The notes below the pieces were generated by a model. That model was not told where the DNA came from. It saw nothing but the letters and a program-made list of their open reading frames with translations, and did no database searches. From JANXLS01 sp038227045 (GTDB taxonomy: Bacteria; Planctomycetota; SZUA-567; H5-PLA8): DNA of 61,832 nt. Shown here one piece after another: positions 1 to 8,753 of the stretch. A program made the position numbers and the translations under genes. The stretch spans positions 1 through 61,832 of the forward strand of contig JBBRQD010000021.1 in NCBI GenBank assembly GCA_038227045.1, written 5' to 3'. Numbering within the stretch: position 1 is the first letter of the stretch; each line of letters starts with the position of its first letter.

Positions 1-28
1 ACGGCACAACATTCGTAACCTGACTCAT
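1..28 (-). CDS. Possible N-terminus of a gene leaving the window
   Basis: Only nine codons are inside the window, reading MSQVTNVVP on the minus strand from an ATG at 28. An AAAGGA Shine-Dalgarno-like sequence lies about eight bases upstream, which is the main reason to suspect a real start. A GGCCC/GGGCC hairpin lies further upstream. Nothing can be said about function, and the call could be chance. Confidence 0.25.
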
Positions 29-326
29 GTGGCGTATCCTTTCTGGCCCGCTGTGGGCCGGTTGGTAATCTTGATTCGATCACCAAGGATATGCCGCACT
101 TTTCAATTTCGCTCATCCACAACTTTTGACAATATCTCCCCGCGTTTAACGGCAAACGTCTACAGTCATGCCCGGCAAGACCGATTGCAAAGCACTGCCG
201 AAGCCGTGGGGGCGTGGTGCTTTCAAGTGAAAAGTATGCAGGAGGTATGCAACGACTCGCGGCCGGGGCGGAGAGTGTTGATGTAAAGGCGTGTAATGGA
301 ATGGAGTTAAAACAGATTGATATGAG
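29..326. other. Stretch without a convincing gene
   Basis: About 300 bases lie between the left edge and the tRNA gene. An open plus-strand frame of 85 codons exists (29-286), but it has an unnatural composition rich in Arg and Ser, lacks a ribosome binding site and resembles no known protein. I see no RNA gene or repeat here. The left part probably carries the promoter and leader of the gene that may start at 28 on the minus strand. Confidence 0.5.
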
Positions 327-398
327 AGCGGGTGAAGGGGTTCGAACCCTCGACTTCGACCTTGGCAAGGTCGCGCTCTACCACTGAGCTACACCCGC
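327..398 (-). tRNA. tRNA-Gly (anticodon GCC)
   Basis: The minus strand folds as a complete 72-nt cloverleaf. The acceptor stem is GCGGGTG/CACCCGC, the D arm GCTC/GAGC, the anticodon stem CGACC/GGTCG with loop TTGCCAA, and the T arm GAGGG/CCCTT (one weak pair) with loop TTCGAAC. The anticodon is GCC, giving glycine. The 3' CCA is not encoded. A promoter fits just upstream. Confidence 0.97.
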
Positions 399-412
399 AT
401 AACAAGAAACTC

Positions 413-440
413 AGAATACACTTCTTTGCAGGGCTGTCAA
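413..440 (-). promoter_or_regulatory. Sigma-70-type promoter of tRNA-Gly
   Basis: On the minus strand a TTGACA box (435-440) and a TATTCT box (413-418) are separated by 16 bases. Transcription would start about eight bases before the mature tRNA 5' end. The -35 is a perfect consensus match. Confidence 0.7.
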
Positions 441-560
441 GTAAATTCAGTCGATAAACATTAGCGTTGCATTGCCGATTATGTTAATGTTGTGATTCAC
501 TGCCTACTCCCGCTCTGCCTGTGCATTGTGGTTGGTGTCCAATTTGGTTTTTTTTCAGCC

Positions 561-1976
561 ATGATGATCGACGACGACAATAATTTGAATCGTGATGCGA
601 TCATTGACACCCCGCTGGGTGCCGATTTATCGGCTGCTGTGCCTGCCCGTCTCGTCCCCATTGCTGAAACGATTTATGATCCTATTCCGCCGTTGCGCGA
701 AGTGAACGCTCGTCTTGTCACGACAGGTGAAGACGGTACCGCCGCGCCGGGCACTGATTTGGAAAAAAATTCAGTGCTGCTCGAAGATCCCGAGGGTTAT
801 GCCGCTCAGACTGCGCTCCTCAGCACTTGGGCCTATATGCTCGCGCTGCTCTTTGACGGCCGCCGCAACGCCGTTGAGGTGGCCGATGCGTTTCTTGAAA
901 AATACAATCACGCCATTCAGCCCGAACAGGCTCTTCTGCTGCAAAACGAACTCGAACAAGCACTATTCCTTGGAAGCAGTTCCTTTGAAGAAAAAATCTA
1001 TCACCAGTTGAACCATTACCTGGAAATGCCCACGTGGATCGCCACTCTCGCGGGCTCCGCTTATCCGGCCGAAGCGGATGCATTGACGGCGACCATCGAA
1101 GGTTTTTTCACTGCTCCCGATGGCCCCGGCGCACTTTCTGAAACCGTGGCTGCGCCGACTGACCGTGTCCGCGCGCTGGTTGTTCCGCACATCGATTTGC
1201 GCACGGGTGGCGCCACGTATGCTCATGCGTACAAGCAACTCATGGACGCCAGCCAGGCGGAGTTGATCTTTATTTTGGGAGTGGCGCACCAAAATACAGG
1301 CAACCAATTGTATTGCGTTTCTCAGAAGGATTTCGAAACACCGCTTGGAACCCTGCACACGGCTCGCGACATTGCCAAACGTCTGCATGAGGCCTCTCGG
1401 ACCGACGACATGGTTGCGGAAATGGCGCACCGCGGCGAACATTCCATCGAATTTCAGGCCGTGATGATTCAAGCGCTGCTCGCGGGGCGTTGCAAGCGTT
1501 CCGTCGAAATAGTGCCGATTCTGTGCGGAGCGGTGGACCCCTTTCTCGCGCGTGACGAATCGCCGTTTCAAGACGAGGAATTCCAGCGCTTTTCGAATGC
1601 GCTTCGGTCGGAACTCGAAAAATGCGGGCGCAAGTGGTGCGTGCTCTGCAGCGTCGATTTGAGCCACGTAGGCCCCGAATTCGGGCACAGCACCATGATC
1701 GACGAGCGCATGTTGAAGCCCATCCAACGGATGGACATGCGCATTCTCGAATCGCTCGAAACGCTCGATGCGGAGTATTTTTACAAAGAAATCCTTCGCT
1801 CGCAGAATTCGCGACACGTGGACGCGGTGCTTTCCGTGTTGACCATGCTCAGCGCGTGCCACGGGATGCTGTCGAGCGGTCATTTGCTTCACTACGATCA
1901 AATGCTGAAGGCTCAGTCCCATAGTGCCGTCTCTTACGCAGCAATGGCTTTTGAAGGGGCGGGCGAAATCAAATAG
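561..1976 (+). CDS. AmmeMemoRadiSam-type protein B (MEMO family) with N-terminal PqqD-like module
   Basis: Residues about 200-470 match the MEMO1 fold: VVPHIDLRTGG (His210), GVAHQN (His243), RGEHSIEF (His294) and SVDLSHVG (Asp366, His369) correspond to conserved metal-site and core motifs of MEMO proteins. The cysteine that coordinates metal in human MEMO1 (ICGRHP) seems replaced here by QNSRH. Residues about 70-140 form an extra helical module with LLFDGRRNAVEV, like the PqqD-type winged helix. The family has a metal-dependent redox or structural role that is poorly defined; the AMMECR1 and radical-SAM partners are not in this window. An upstream GTG at 492 would add a hydrophobic stretch, but neither start has a clear ribosome site. 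I prefer the ATG because family members are cytosolic. Confidence 0.85.
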   Translation: MMIDDDNNLNRDAIIDTPLGADLSAAVPARLVPIAETIYDPIPPLREVNARLVTTGEDGTAAPGTDLEKNSVLLEDPEGYAAQTALLSTWAYMLALLFDGRRNAVEVADAFLEKYNHAIQPEQALLLQNELEQALFLGSSSFEEKIYHQLNHYLEMPTWIATLAGSAYPAEADALTATIEGFFTAPDGPGALSETVAAPTDRVRALVVPHIDLRTGGATYAHAYKQLMDASQAELIFILGVAHQNTGNQLYCVSQKDFETPLGTLHTARDIAKRLHEASRTDDMVAEMAHRGEHSIEFQAVMIQALLAGRCKRSVEIVPILCGAVDPFLARDESPFQDEEFQRFSNALRSELEKCGRKWCVLCSVDLSHVGPEFGHSTMIDERMLKPIQRMDMRILESLETLDAEYFYKEILRSQNSRHVDAVLSVLTMLSACHGMLSSGHLLHYDQMLKAQSHSAVSYAAMAFEGAGEIK

Positions 1977-2261
1977 GCTGGGCACGTGCATGGGAAAACT
2001 CGTAAGGCCAACTTATTCGCGTTCATCCGCGATTGAGTAAGACATGAAATTGATCAAGAACGTTGGAATTCAACGAAGCGGGTTGTGTGCAAGTCGAAAA
2101 GTAAATGGAGGGGACGTAACAGTTCAAAAAAAAGCCGGTTTAACGAAGTTAAAAATTGAATTGGACGCTGGGTGCTGAGCACTGAGTGTCGGGGAAAGCG
2201 GCGCTGGGCCGTGTCCCGACGCCCTGTGCTTGGCACTCCGCGCTTTAAAGGAGAAGGCGGC

Positions 2262-4391
2262 ATGCGAGAAATAATTCGGGAACGCCTCAAAGCGATCGGG
2301 GATCGGATCTCCGAATCGAACCTGATGGAATTGACGGAACTGGTCTGGCACACCGACCGGCAGGCCTCGATTTCGTCGTATCACGCGACATACCGGCATG
2401 TATCGGCGAAGCTGCGCGAATGGAACATTCGCGCGCGCCCATTTGACGCGCCCGCGGATGGACACAGCGTCTATGGCGACTGGAAAATGCCCATGGGCTG
2501 GGAGTGCCAGTCGGCGCTGTTGGAAATCATCGACCCTTTCGAATTGCGGCATAAAATTCTGGCGGAGCGCAAGAAGCGTCCGCAAGCCGTTGTGGCGTAT
2601 TCCGGCTCGACGACTTCGGGCGGCGTGACGGCGCTTGCGATTCGCATCCGCGACGACGCCGAATTCAATGCCAAAAAGCAACAGCTCCGAGGCAAGCTGG
2701 TCTACACGATCATGGAGCCGCGGTCGATCAAAATGCGGCTGCTGGAAGCCGGCGCGCTGGGGATCGTTTCGAGCTGGTCTCCGGCCGAACGCTACATGCC
2801 CGACGCCACGGCGTCCATCGACAGTTGGAGCAATCAGGCCGGTTATGGCGGATTCCACGACGGCGACGCCGCGTTTCCGGCGATGATGGTCAGCCCCGAA
2901 ATGGGCGTCGAAATGGACGTGCTCTTCGACCGCGGCGCCGTAAAGCTGCGCATGGTCATCGACGCGAAGTTCGAACCCGCCGCAACGCTGCCAGTGACGT
3001 GCGGTTACATCGACGCCACGCTGCAGGAAGAGATCGTGGCCGTGTGTTCGACTCAGCGTCAGGGTGCCAACGCGTGCGGTTCGGGTGCGGCCGTGGTGAT
3101 GGAAGCCATGCGCGCGATTCAAGCGGGCGCGGCGGCCGGCGAATTGCCGCCGTTAAAGCGCGCGCTCCGTGCGTTGCTGACCTCGCGCGGGTACGGTTCG
3201 ATGGGCTTTGCCGCGAGAAACCCCGGGATTCTGCGGCGCGCCATCGCGGCGTTGAATTTTGATTCGGTCGGGCGTTATCAGGAACAGGCCGGCGCGTCGC
3301 TCAAGCGTTACTTCTGCCCGGACGCCGTGCCGTCGATTACCGACACATTGCTGAGCGTCCTGTTGCAGGAACATTTCGGAACCGCGCTGCCTTACGCGCA
3401 CATCGAATCCGGCCCCTATGGATTCGTGGACAACGGCTACAACGATCCGCTGATCGGCGTTCCCACTCCGGCGATTCGCGGTTCGGACCGGCTGCAGGGC
3501 ACCTCGTCGGATGCGACGGATCACCAGCTCTCGACGAAGTCGATGAAAGCTTTCGCGACGGTGGCCGGCGCGTACATGCACATTCTGTCGACCTGCACGC
3601 AAAAGGAAGCGTTGTGGCTGGCGCACGAAACGGTGCGGCGCTACGGCACGCGGATCGAAAACGCCGCCGCCGATTGCGCGGGACTGCTGCATCAGGCGGA
3701 TTCCGAGGATGCGAAAAAAGCGGCGATGGCGCAGGCCTTCGACCGCATGGACTACATCAAGGAGATCTCCGAAAAAGCGGTCATGTCGGCGAAGAATTTC
3801 ATGCTCCGCGAAGAACGCGCGACGGGGCATTTAATTCTGATGAAATACTGCCGCCACTTGCGCCGGCTGGTCGATCTCGAAAAACGCCGCCTGAAGGAAT
3901 TGGCCGATTGTGACGCGGGTGAGATTGTAGCGGCGACGGTGGACGCGGATTTGGCGGGCATTCGTCCATACAAGAAATACATCGGCACGCCGACGTACGA
4001 AGCGATTCCGGCAGATCAGCGCCATGACGAACACGGTGAGATTCCGAACCCGCGCGAGGACGCGGTGCTGCACGCGGCGACGTTCTGGGCCGACGGGCAT
4101 CACACGTTCGAGGAAATCGCCCGCGCAATCGGGCATGAATTCGATCATGCCCCGAGCGCGGTCCTGTGGCGTCATTTCCGATTCATGGAAAAGCACGGCA
4201 TGATGTTGATGCTAAAACCCGGCGACGCCGTGCCCAAGCCGCCGAAACCGGCGAGTTTGGATAAAGGCAGCGCGGAAGTAGAAGCCCCACCGGAAGCTGA
4301 GCACGCCGCCGAAGTTGAACATGCGCCTGAAGCGGAAGTAACTTCAGACGTGCCGGTGGAAGCCGAACACGAAGAAGCCGCTGCGGAATAA
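2262..4391 (+). CDS. M28-like aminopeptidase-fold protein, probably catalytically dead
   Basis: The ATG follows a strong AAAGGAG site. The 709-residue protein looks like DUF4910-type M28 peptidases: a PA-like insert (about 80-240), the M28 core (250-470), and a C-terminal winged-helix-like module with ATFWADGHHTFEEIA (about 605-650), then a Glu/Ala/Pro-rich tail. In active relatives the core reads roughly H-x-CH-P...GANDNASG; here it is AVCSTQRQGANACGSG, so the first His and the bridging Asp are lost. The EE pair is absent (LLTSRGYGSMG), though NFDSVG keeps its Asp, and the last His is Ser or Thr (TSSDATDH). No signal peptide is seen. The gene follows the MEMO gene on the same strand. A binding or scaffolding role is inferred; activity is doubtful. 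Confidence 0.55.
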   Translation: MREIIRERLKAIGDRISESNLMELTELVWHTDRQASISSYHATYRHVSAKLREWNIRARPFDAPADGHSVYGDWKMPMGWECQSALLEIIDPFELRHKILAERKKRPQAVVAYSGSTTSGGVTALAIRIRDDAEFNAKKQQLRGKLVYTIMEPRSIKMRLLEAGALGIVSSWSPAERYMPDATASIDSWSNQAGYGGFHDGDAAFPAMMVSPEMGVEMDVLFDRGAVKLRMVIDAKFEPAATLPVTCGYIDATLQEEIVAVCSTQRQGANACGSGAAVVMEAMRAIQAGAAAGELPPLKRALRALLTSRGYGSMGFAARNPGILRRAIAALNFDSVGRYQEQAGASLKRYFCPDAVPSITDTLLSVLLQEHFGTALPYAHIESGPYGFVDNGYNDPLIGVPTPAIRGSDRLQGTSSDATDHQLSTKSMKAFATVAGAYMHILSTCTQKEALWLAHETVRRYGTRIENAAADCAGLLHQADSEDAKKAAMAQAFDRMDYIKEISEKAVMSAKNFMLREERATGHLILMKYCRHLRRLVDLEKRRLKELADCDAGEIVAATVDADLAGIRPYKKYIGTPTYEAIPADQRHDEHGEIPNPREDAVLHAATFWADGHHTFEEIARAIGHEFDHAPSAVLWRHFRFMEKHGMMLMLKPGDAVPKPPKPASLDKGSAEVEAPPEAEHAAEVEHAPEAEVTSDVPVEAEHEEAAAE

Positions 4392-4401
4392 ATGCTGGGA
4401 G

Positions 4402-4503
4402 CCATTTGTCATTTGTCATTTGGGATTTGTCATTTTTGGCGTGGCGCCGCGCAACGCCCGATCAATGACCAATCACAAATGACAAATGCCAAATGACAAA
4501 TGG
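4402..4503. repeat. Inverted array of ATTTGTC/ATTTG units
   Basis: The left part (4402-4434) holds head-to-tail copies of ATTTGTC and ATTTG; the right part (4464-4503) holds the reverse complement, ending in AAATGACAAATGG. The arms pair imperfectly over about 33 bases around a 29-base GC-rich centre. The element fills the space between the M28-like gene and the next gene. It could act as a terminator-like hairpin, but there is no T-run, and the repeated-unit architecture suggests a mobile or slippage-prone element. Confidence 0.75.
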
Positions 4504-4538
4504 TCGTTGGCTGTTCATAAATATCACCGGAAACAACA

Positions 4539-5180
4539 ATGCCCTTCACCCCCGAAAAGCCCCACATTTCCGCCGCGTTCGTCTTAAGCGGTGTGTTCTC
4601 CCAATTCGGCGATCCTCTCGATTTTTTAGCGCGCTCGTTCGGCATAAACACAAAAGCCGACCGGCAGCAATTGGCGGAGAGTCTCGCCGATCGCGGCGGC
4701 ATGGGTGTGCCGCGTGCCGAAGCGCGGGGCACGGACAAGACCACGCGCTTTCGCATCGAAATCGTTGGCAAGTGCGAAGGCAAAATGGTCGCGCAATGCA
4801 AGATGTCGCTGGCCGCGCCGCTAATGACGCGCGCGGCGATGGAAGAAGCCGCGCTGGCCATGTGCATCGCGAATACGAACGTCGTCATGGGCATTCAGAT
4901 TGGGCGCGGAAAGCAAGCCGATTCGCTCGACGGCCAGGCGCTTGAAAAAGAGGACACATTTCTGCGCCTCTATCCCCAGAACGTCTTCAATCGCGCATTT
5001 TTCAAAGACCACATCGCGGTGATGAAGAAAGATAAGAAAGTGAAATTGCTGGAAGTCGAAAACGCCGTGCTGGTGGAACTGGTCAAGCCCTGGCTGTTCT
5101 ACGACATGCCGATTCCCCGCAAGAGCGCGACGATGACGGATAATCTGCTGCCGTTTACGCGGGATCATCGACGAGATTGA
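4539..5180 (+). CDS. Hypothetical protein, 213 aa
   Basis: I do not recognise this protein. It starts at an ATG with a weak GGAA site eight bases upstream. There is no signal peptide or membrane segment. It has mixed alpha/beta composition, a central hydrophobic helix-rich stretch (AAPLMTRAAMEEAALAMCIA), and a Lys-rich segment (MKKDKKVKLLEVENAVLVEL) near residue 165. It lies after the MEMO and M28-like genes on the same strand, with an inverted repeat between. Codon usage resembles the neighbours, which supports it being real. No function is assigned. Confidence 0.6.
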   Translation: MPFTPEKPHISAAFVLSGVFSQFGDPLDFLARSFGINTKADRQQLAESLADRGGMGVPRAEARGTDKTTRFRIEIVGKCEGKMVAQCKMSLAAPLMTRAAMEEAALAMCIANTNVVMGIQIGRGKQADSLDGQALEKEDTFLRLYPQNVFNRAFFKDHIAVMKKDKKVKLLEVENAVLVELVKPWLFYDMPIPRKSATMTDNLLPFTRDHRRD

Positions 5181-5226
5181 CGATCTTCAAAAGAAAATCT
5201 AGAAAACAGCTTGTACTGTTTGTGGT

Positions 5227-5381
5227 TGCCACTTGTAGCGGCCGTTTGCTACCAGTGCGGATCGAAAGTGCGTGTTGAATAAAGTGTAATCGTCGTCGGC
5301 ACACTTGCCGAAAATGTGCGGCAGTAATTTAGCGGTCTTCACCCGATTCTCACTGGTAGCAAACGGCCACTACCAGTGGCA
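5227..5381. repeat. REPIN-like inverted repeat pair (family A)
   Basis: Two 31-base arms (5227-5257 and 5351-5381) are reverse complements with two mismatches, separated by 93 bases. Each arm is itself an imperfect palindrome: ACTGGTAG and CTACCAGT flank the AAACGGCC core in the right arm. GTAG occurs within each arm. It occupies the space between a plus-strand gene and the convergent dinB. Confidence 0.8.
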
Positions 5382-5411
5382 CCCAAATTTGCTCAAGCTG
5401 AATTCAATTAC

Positions 5412-6632
5412 TCACGTTCCGCGCTCCGGCGTATTCGTCGGCGTCCCCGTGTTATCCGCGCGCTTCTCCAACAACCGTCCCATCGTCACCGCACAGTCTC
5501 CAAATTTTCCCCGCAATTTATCAATAGCCAATGCCGCGCGCTCTTTTCGTTCGGTGTCACCGTCCGAAAAAAGGCTTTGCGCCGCCGCCCCCGCGCGCGT
5601 CAGATGCGTCGTCGTCAATCCCAGCAGGCGCACGCCGCGCCCGGCGAGTTCGACGCGTTCGCGCAGCATCGTTTTCGCCGCGCGGTAAAGCGGTTCGGCC
5701 AGATCGGTCGGCTCTTCCAGCATCAGCGCGCGAGTGATGCGCGTGAAGTCCGCTAACTTTACTTTCAGTGTCACGCCGCCACATTTCAATCCTTCCGCGC
5801 GCAGTCGCGTGGCCACTTCGTCGGCAAACGCGAGCAGTTCGCGCTCCATGGCGTCCACGTCGCGCAGATCTTTCGCGAACGTGTTTTCGCGGCCGAGCGA
5901 TTTTGAAATGCCGCCGCATTCGACTTCTCCAACATCGATTCCGCGTGCCAGCGATAACAGCCGTTCCGCGTTCTCGCGCCCGATGCGGCGCTCAAGCCAC
6001 CCGGGATCGGCCGCCAGCAGATCGGCGATTTTCACGATGCCCAGTTTGCTCAGTTTCTCACCCGTCTTCGGGCCGACGCCCCAGAGCCGCGACACCGGCA
6101 GCGGATTCAGCACGGCGGCGGCGTGCTCCGCGCCCGGCGGAATGACCACGAAGCCATTGGGCTTCTTGAGATCGCTGGCGACTTTCGCCAGAAATTTATT
6201 CTCCGCAACGCCGACCGACGCAACCAGTCCGGTGTCAGTGAAAATCTCGTTTTTGATGCGTCGCCCGATGTTTTCGGAACTGCCGAACAGTTTCAGCGAA
6301 CCGCCGACATCCAGGTACGCTTCGTCGAGCGAGACAGGTTGAATCTGATCGGTGAAGCGCTCAAAGACCGCGCGCACTTCGCGCGATTTTTCGGAGTAGC
6401 GAGACATGCGCGGGACGCGCCAAAGAGCCTGCGGACAAAGCCGCGCGGCCTGCGAACTGGGCATCGCCGATTTCACGCCGAACGCACGCGCCTCGTAACT
6501 CGCCGTGCACACCACGCCGCGCGAATCGGGCCGCCCGCCCACGATCAACGGCAGTCCCTTCAGCTCCGGAAAATCAAGGATCTCCACGGCGGCATAGAAC
6601 TGATCGAGATCGACATGGATGATGGAGGCCAT
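5412..6632 (-). CDS. dinB: DNA polymerase IV (Y family)
   Basis: This 406-residue translesion polymerase begins MASIIHVDLDQFYAAVE, the classical palm motif with Asp8. The second catalytic motif SLDEAYLDV gives Asp103 and Glu104. The fingers (PLIVGGRPDSRGVVCTASYEARAFGVKSAMP), the helix-hairpin-helix thumb region (LWGVGPKTGEKLSKLGI) and the little-finger domain all follow in order. Length is slightly above the E. coli enzyme (351 aa). No obvious clamp-binding peptide is seen at the Pro/Thr-rich C-terminus. It inserts nucleotides opposite damaged bases with low fidelity. It lies downstream of the SulP gene, separated by an inverted repeat, and is probably transcribed on its own. Confidence 0.97.
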   Translation of the reverse strand: MASIIHVDLDQFYAAVEILDFPELKGLPLIVGGRPDSRGVVCTASYEARAFGVKSAMPSSQAARLCPQALWRVPRMSRYSEKSREVRAVFERFTDQIQPVSLDEAYLDVGGSLKLFGSSENIGRRIKNEIFTDTGLVASVGVAENKFLAKVASDLKKPNGFVVIPPGAEHAAAVLNPLPVSRLWGVGPKTGEKLSKLGIVKIADLLAADPGWLERRIGRENAERLLSLARGIDVGEVECGGISKSLGRENTFAKDLRDVDAMERELLAFADEVATRLRAEGLKCGGVTLKVKLADFTRITRALMLEEPTDLAEPLYRAAKTMLRERVELAGRGVRLLGLTTTHLTRAGAAAQSLFSDGDTERKERAALAIDKLRGKFGDCAVTMGRLLEKRADNTGTPTNTPERGT

Positions 6633-6634
6633 AT

Positions 6635-6752
6635 TTGGGGTTAGGGTCCAGGGATTAGGGGTGGGGTGGAAGGAATCGATTTGTAAACCGAATGAAATTC
6701 AAAATCACGTAATGCAGTTCCCTATCCCCTAACCCCTATTTCCTAATCCCTC
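6635..6752. repeat. Inverted array of GGGATTAGG/GGGGTTAGGG units
   Basis: The left arm (6635-6666) contains GGGGTTAGGG and GGGATTAGGGG; the right arm (6721-6752) contains the complementary CCCCTAACCCC and CCTAATCCC. The arms pair imperfectly around a 54-base AT-richer spacer. A second element built of the same units is at 61586-61666, so this is a dispersed family. It separates dinB from the SulP gene. Confidence 0.75.
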
Positions 6753-8653
6753 TTCTTTGGAATAATCGTCGTTCCGCCCGTCCGCCGTTCCTTCGCGTCG
6801 GGTCCGAGCAATTCGTAGCAGCGGACCAGTGCCCATTCGATATCCGGCTTGATGTTCTCAAGCCCCACGGAATTGAGGAATCCCGCTTTTAACATCACCT
6901 CGCGCGGCTGAGGGCGCGCGCCGGAAAGAATAAGCGTAATCTTTCGCGACTGAAGATTCTCGTGCACTTTTTCGAGCGCGTACAAACCGGTCACGTCCAT
7001 CGCCGGGACTCGATTGAGGCGCAGGATCACGATGCGCGTGTCCTCGCCCACTTCTTCCATGGCTTCGAACGCTTTTTCAGTCGCGCCGAAAAAAAATGGA
7101 CCATCGACGCTGTACACCATGACGCGCCGCGGCACATCGTGGATTTCCAGATCGTGGCTCTGCATCTCGGCGTCCGCCGACGTGAGCTGCGATTCGATGC
7201 TGGTCAACTCGGACATGCGCCGCATGAACAGAATCGCCGCGAGAATCATGCCGACGGTGATTGCTGTGGACATGTCGACAAAAACGGTCAGAGCCAGGCA
7301 CGTGAACAGCACGACAATATCCGATAGCGGCGCGCGCAGCAGATGCCGAAAATGTTTGAGATCCGCCATGTTGTAGGAGACGACTAGCAAAATCGCCGCG
7401 AGCGCCGGCATCGGAATGGTTCCGGCATACGGCCCGGCGATCAGCAGGATCGCCATCAACGCGATGGAATGAAAGATCGCCGCGAACGGCGTTTTTGCGC
7501 CGTTGCGCACGTTGACCACACTGCGCGCCACCGCGCCGCTGATCGCGATGCCCCCAAACAGCGGCGACACCAGATTGCCGATGCCCTGGCCGATCAATTC
7601 GGTGTTGGCGTCATGTTTCGTATTGGTCATGCCGTCGCTGACGACCGCAGACAACAACGACGCCACCGCGCACAAGATCGCGATGGATGTGGCCGGCATG
7701 ATGTACGACGCCATGTTCGCGGCGCTCCAGTCCATCTGCGCGACCGGCGCCCAGTCGAAATGCGGCAGAACGCGGGAAAACGCGCCGATGGTCTTGACCT
7801 GAGTCCAGCCCAGCACGTGCGCGCAAAAAAGATTCGCGGCCACGCCCGCGGCAATTCCGACCACGGGCGCCGGCACGCGCCGCACCGCTCGCGGAAAAAA
7901 TTTCGGATAGGCAATTAACGCGCCCAGCGCGAACAATCCCACCGCCGCCGACTGTTCAATCGCGGACACCGGCGAATGTTTGAAGCCGTCGAAAAGCGCG
8001 CACAATTTCGCCCAATACGAATTCGGCATGCGCTCGACATATTCGGTGGTGCGCGTGATAAATTCGCCAGTCACGCCGTCAATCGCGCGAGTGGAATGAG
8101 TCTCCTTGACGACCTCGTAGCCAATCGTCAAACCGAACAGTTCTTTGATCTGTTGCGTTGCAATGATGATAGCGATGCCGGTGTTGTAGCCCGCCGTGAC
8201 GGGGTGGGGAATGTATTTGATGAGCGAACCGAAGCGGATCAGCCCCATGATAATCAGAATCACGCCCGCCATCATCCCGGCGAACATCATGCCCTGCAGG
8301 CCGTGCTGCGCGAAGATCGGGGCAAGCACAACGACGAACGCGGCGGTCGGTCCGGAAATCTGAAAGCGCGATCCGCCCGAAAGTGCCACCGCGATGCCGC
8401 CGATAATCGAAGTGTACAAACCCGCTTGCGGCGTCGCGCCAGCCGCCACCGCCAGCGCCATCGACAAGGGCAGCGCAACGAAGGCGACGTTCAGCCCCGC
8501 CAGCAGATCGGCCTTCAACACCGTGCCCGAATAATTCTTCAGGCTGTCCCACAAGGCCGGTGTGAAGGGAAATTTTGAGTCTTCCGGAACGTCTTCGTCG
8601 GAACTTTCAGCAGACTGTTCCGCAGCGCTTTTCGTTACACCTGCTCCATCCAT
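6743..8653 (-). CDS. SulP-family anion permease with STAS domain
   Basis: A 636-residue inner-membrane protein. After a Ser/Glu/Asp-rich N-terminus it has the SulP transmembrane core, starting around DLLAGLNVAFVALPLSMALA and including SGPTAAFVVVLAP. A cytosolic STAS domain (about residues 500-610) contains LRLNRVPAMDVTGLYAL. The family exchanges or symports sulfate, bicarbonate and related anions. The start is set by GGAG seven bases before the ATG. It lies 100 bases downstream of the sulfatase on the same strand, which makes sulfate the most attractive substrate (inference). The conserved STAS Ser is seemingly Asp-Val-Thr here, as in many bacterial members. Confidence 0.93.
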   Translation of the reverse strand: MDGAGVTKSAAEQSAESSDEDVPEDSKFPFTPALWDSLKNYSGTVLKADLLAGLNVAFVALPLSMALAVAAGATPQAGLYTSIIGGIAVALSGGSRFQISGPTAAFVVVLAPIFAQHGLQGMMFAGMMAGVILIIMGLIRFGSLIKYIPHPVTAGYNTGIAIIIATQQIKELFGLTIGYEVVKETHSTRAIDGVTGEFITRTTEYVERMPNSYWAKLCALFDGFKHSPVSAIEQSAAVGLFALGALIAYPKFFPRAVRRVPAPVVGIAAGVAANLFCAHVLGWTQVKTIGAFSRVLPHFDWAPVAQMDWSAANMASYIMPATSIAILCAVASLLSAVVSDGMTNTKHDANTELIGQGIGNLVSPLFGGIAISGAVARSVVNVRNGAKTPFAAIFHSIALMAILLIAGPYAGTIPMPALAAILLVVSYNMADLKHFRHLLRAPLSDIVVLFTCLALTVFVDMSTAITVGMILAAILFMRRMSELTSIESQLTSADAEMQSHDLEIHDVPRRVMVYSVDGPFFFGATEKAFEAMEEVGEDTRIVILRLNRVPAMDVTGLYALEKVHENLQSRKITLILSGARPQPREVMLKAGFLNSVGLENIKPDIEWALVRCYELLGPDAKERRTGGTTIIPKKRD

Positions 8654-8753
8654 CACAGTGCTCCGCAAGAATTTCGACGCCGCTCTTGCACTATATGTCG
8701 GCAGAAGGAGAAATTCATGCGTAAACAAATTGATGCGCGATTTCAGACAGAGC

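Noticed and set aside
1977..2261. A gene in the gap between the MEMO gene and the M28-like gene
   Set aside because: The 285-base gap has no start with a ribosome site except the AAAGGAG of the next gene. The longer in-frame GTG start at 2172 gives a poor N-terminus.
4402..4503. Repeated ATTTG units taken as a CRISPR array
   Set aside because: Units are shorter than CRISPR repeats, not regularly spaced, occur in both orientations and lack cas genes nearby.
6635..6752. GGGTTAGGG resembling telomere repeats
   Set aside because: The units are irregular, inverted and internal to a bacterial chromosome; there is no sign of a linear end.
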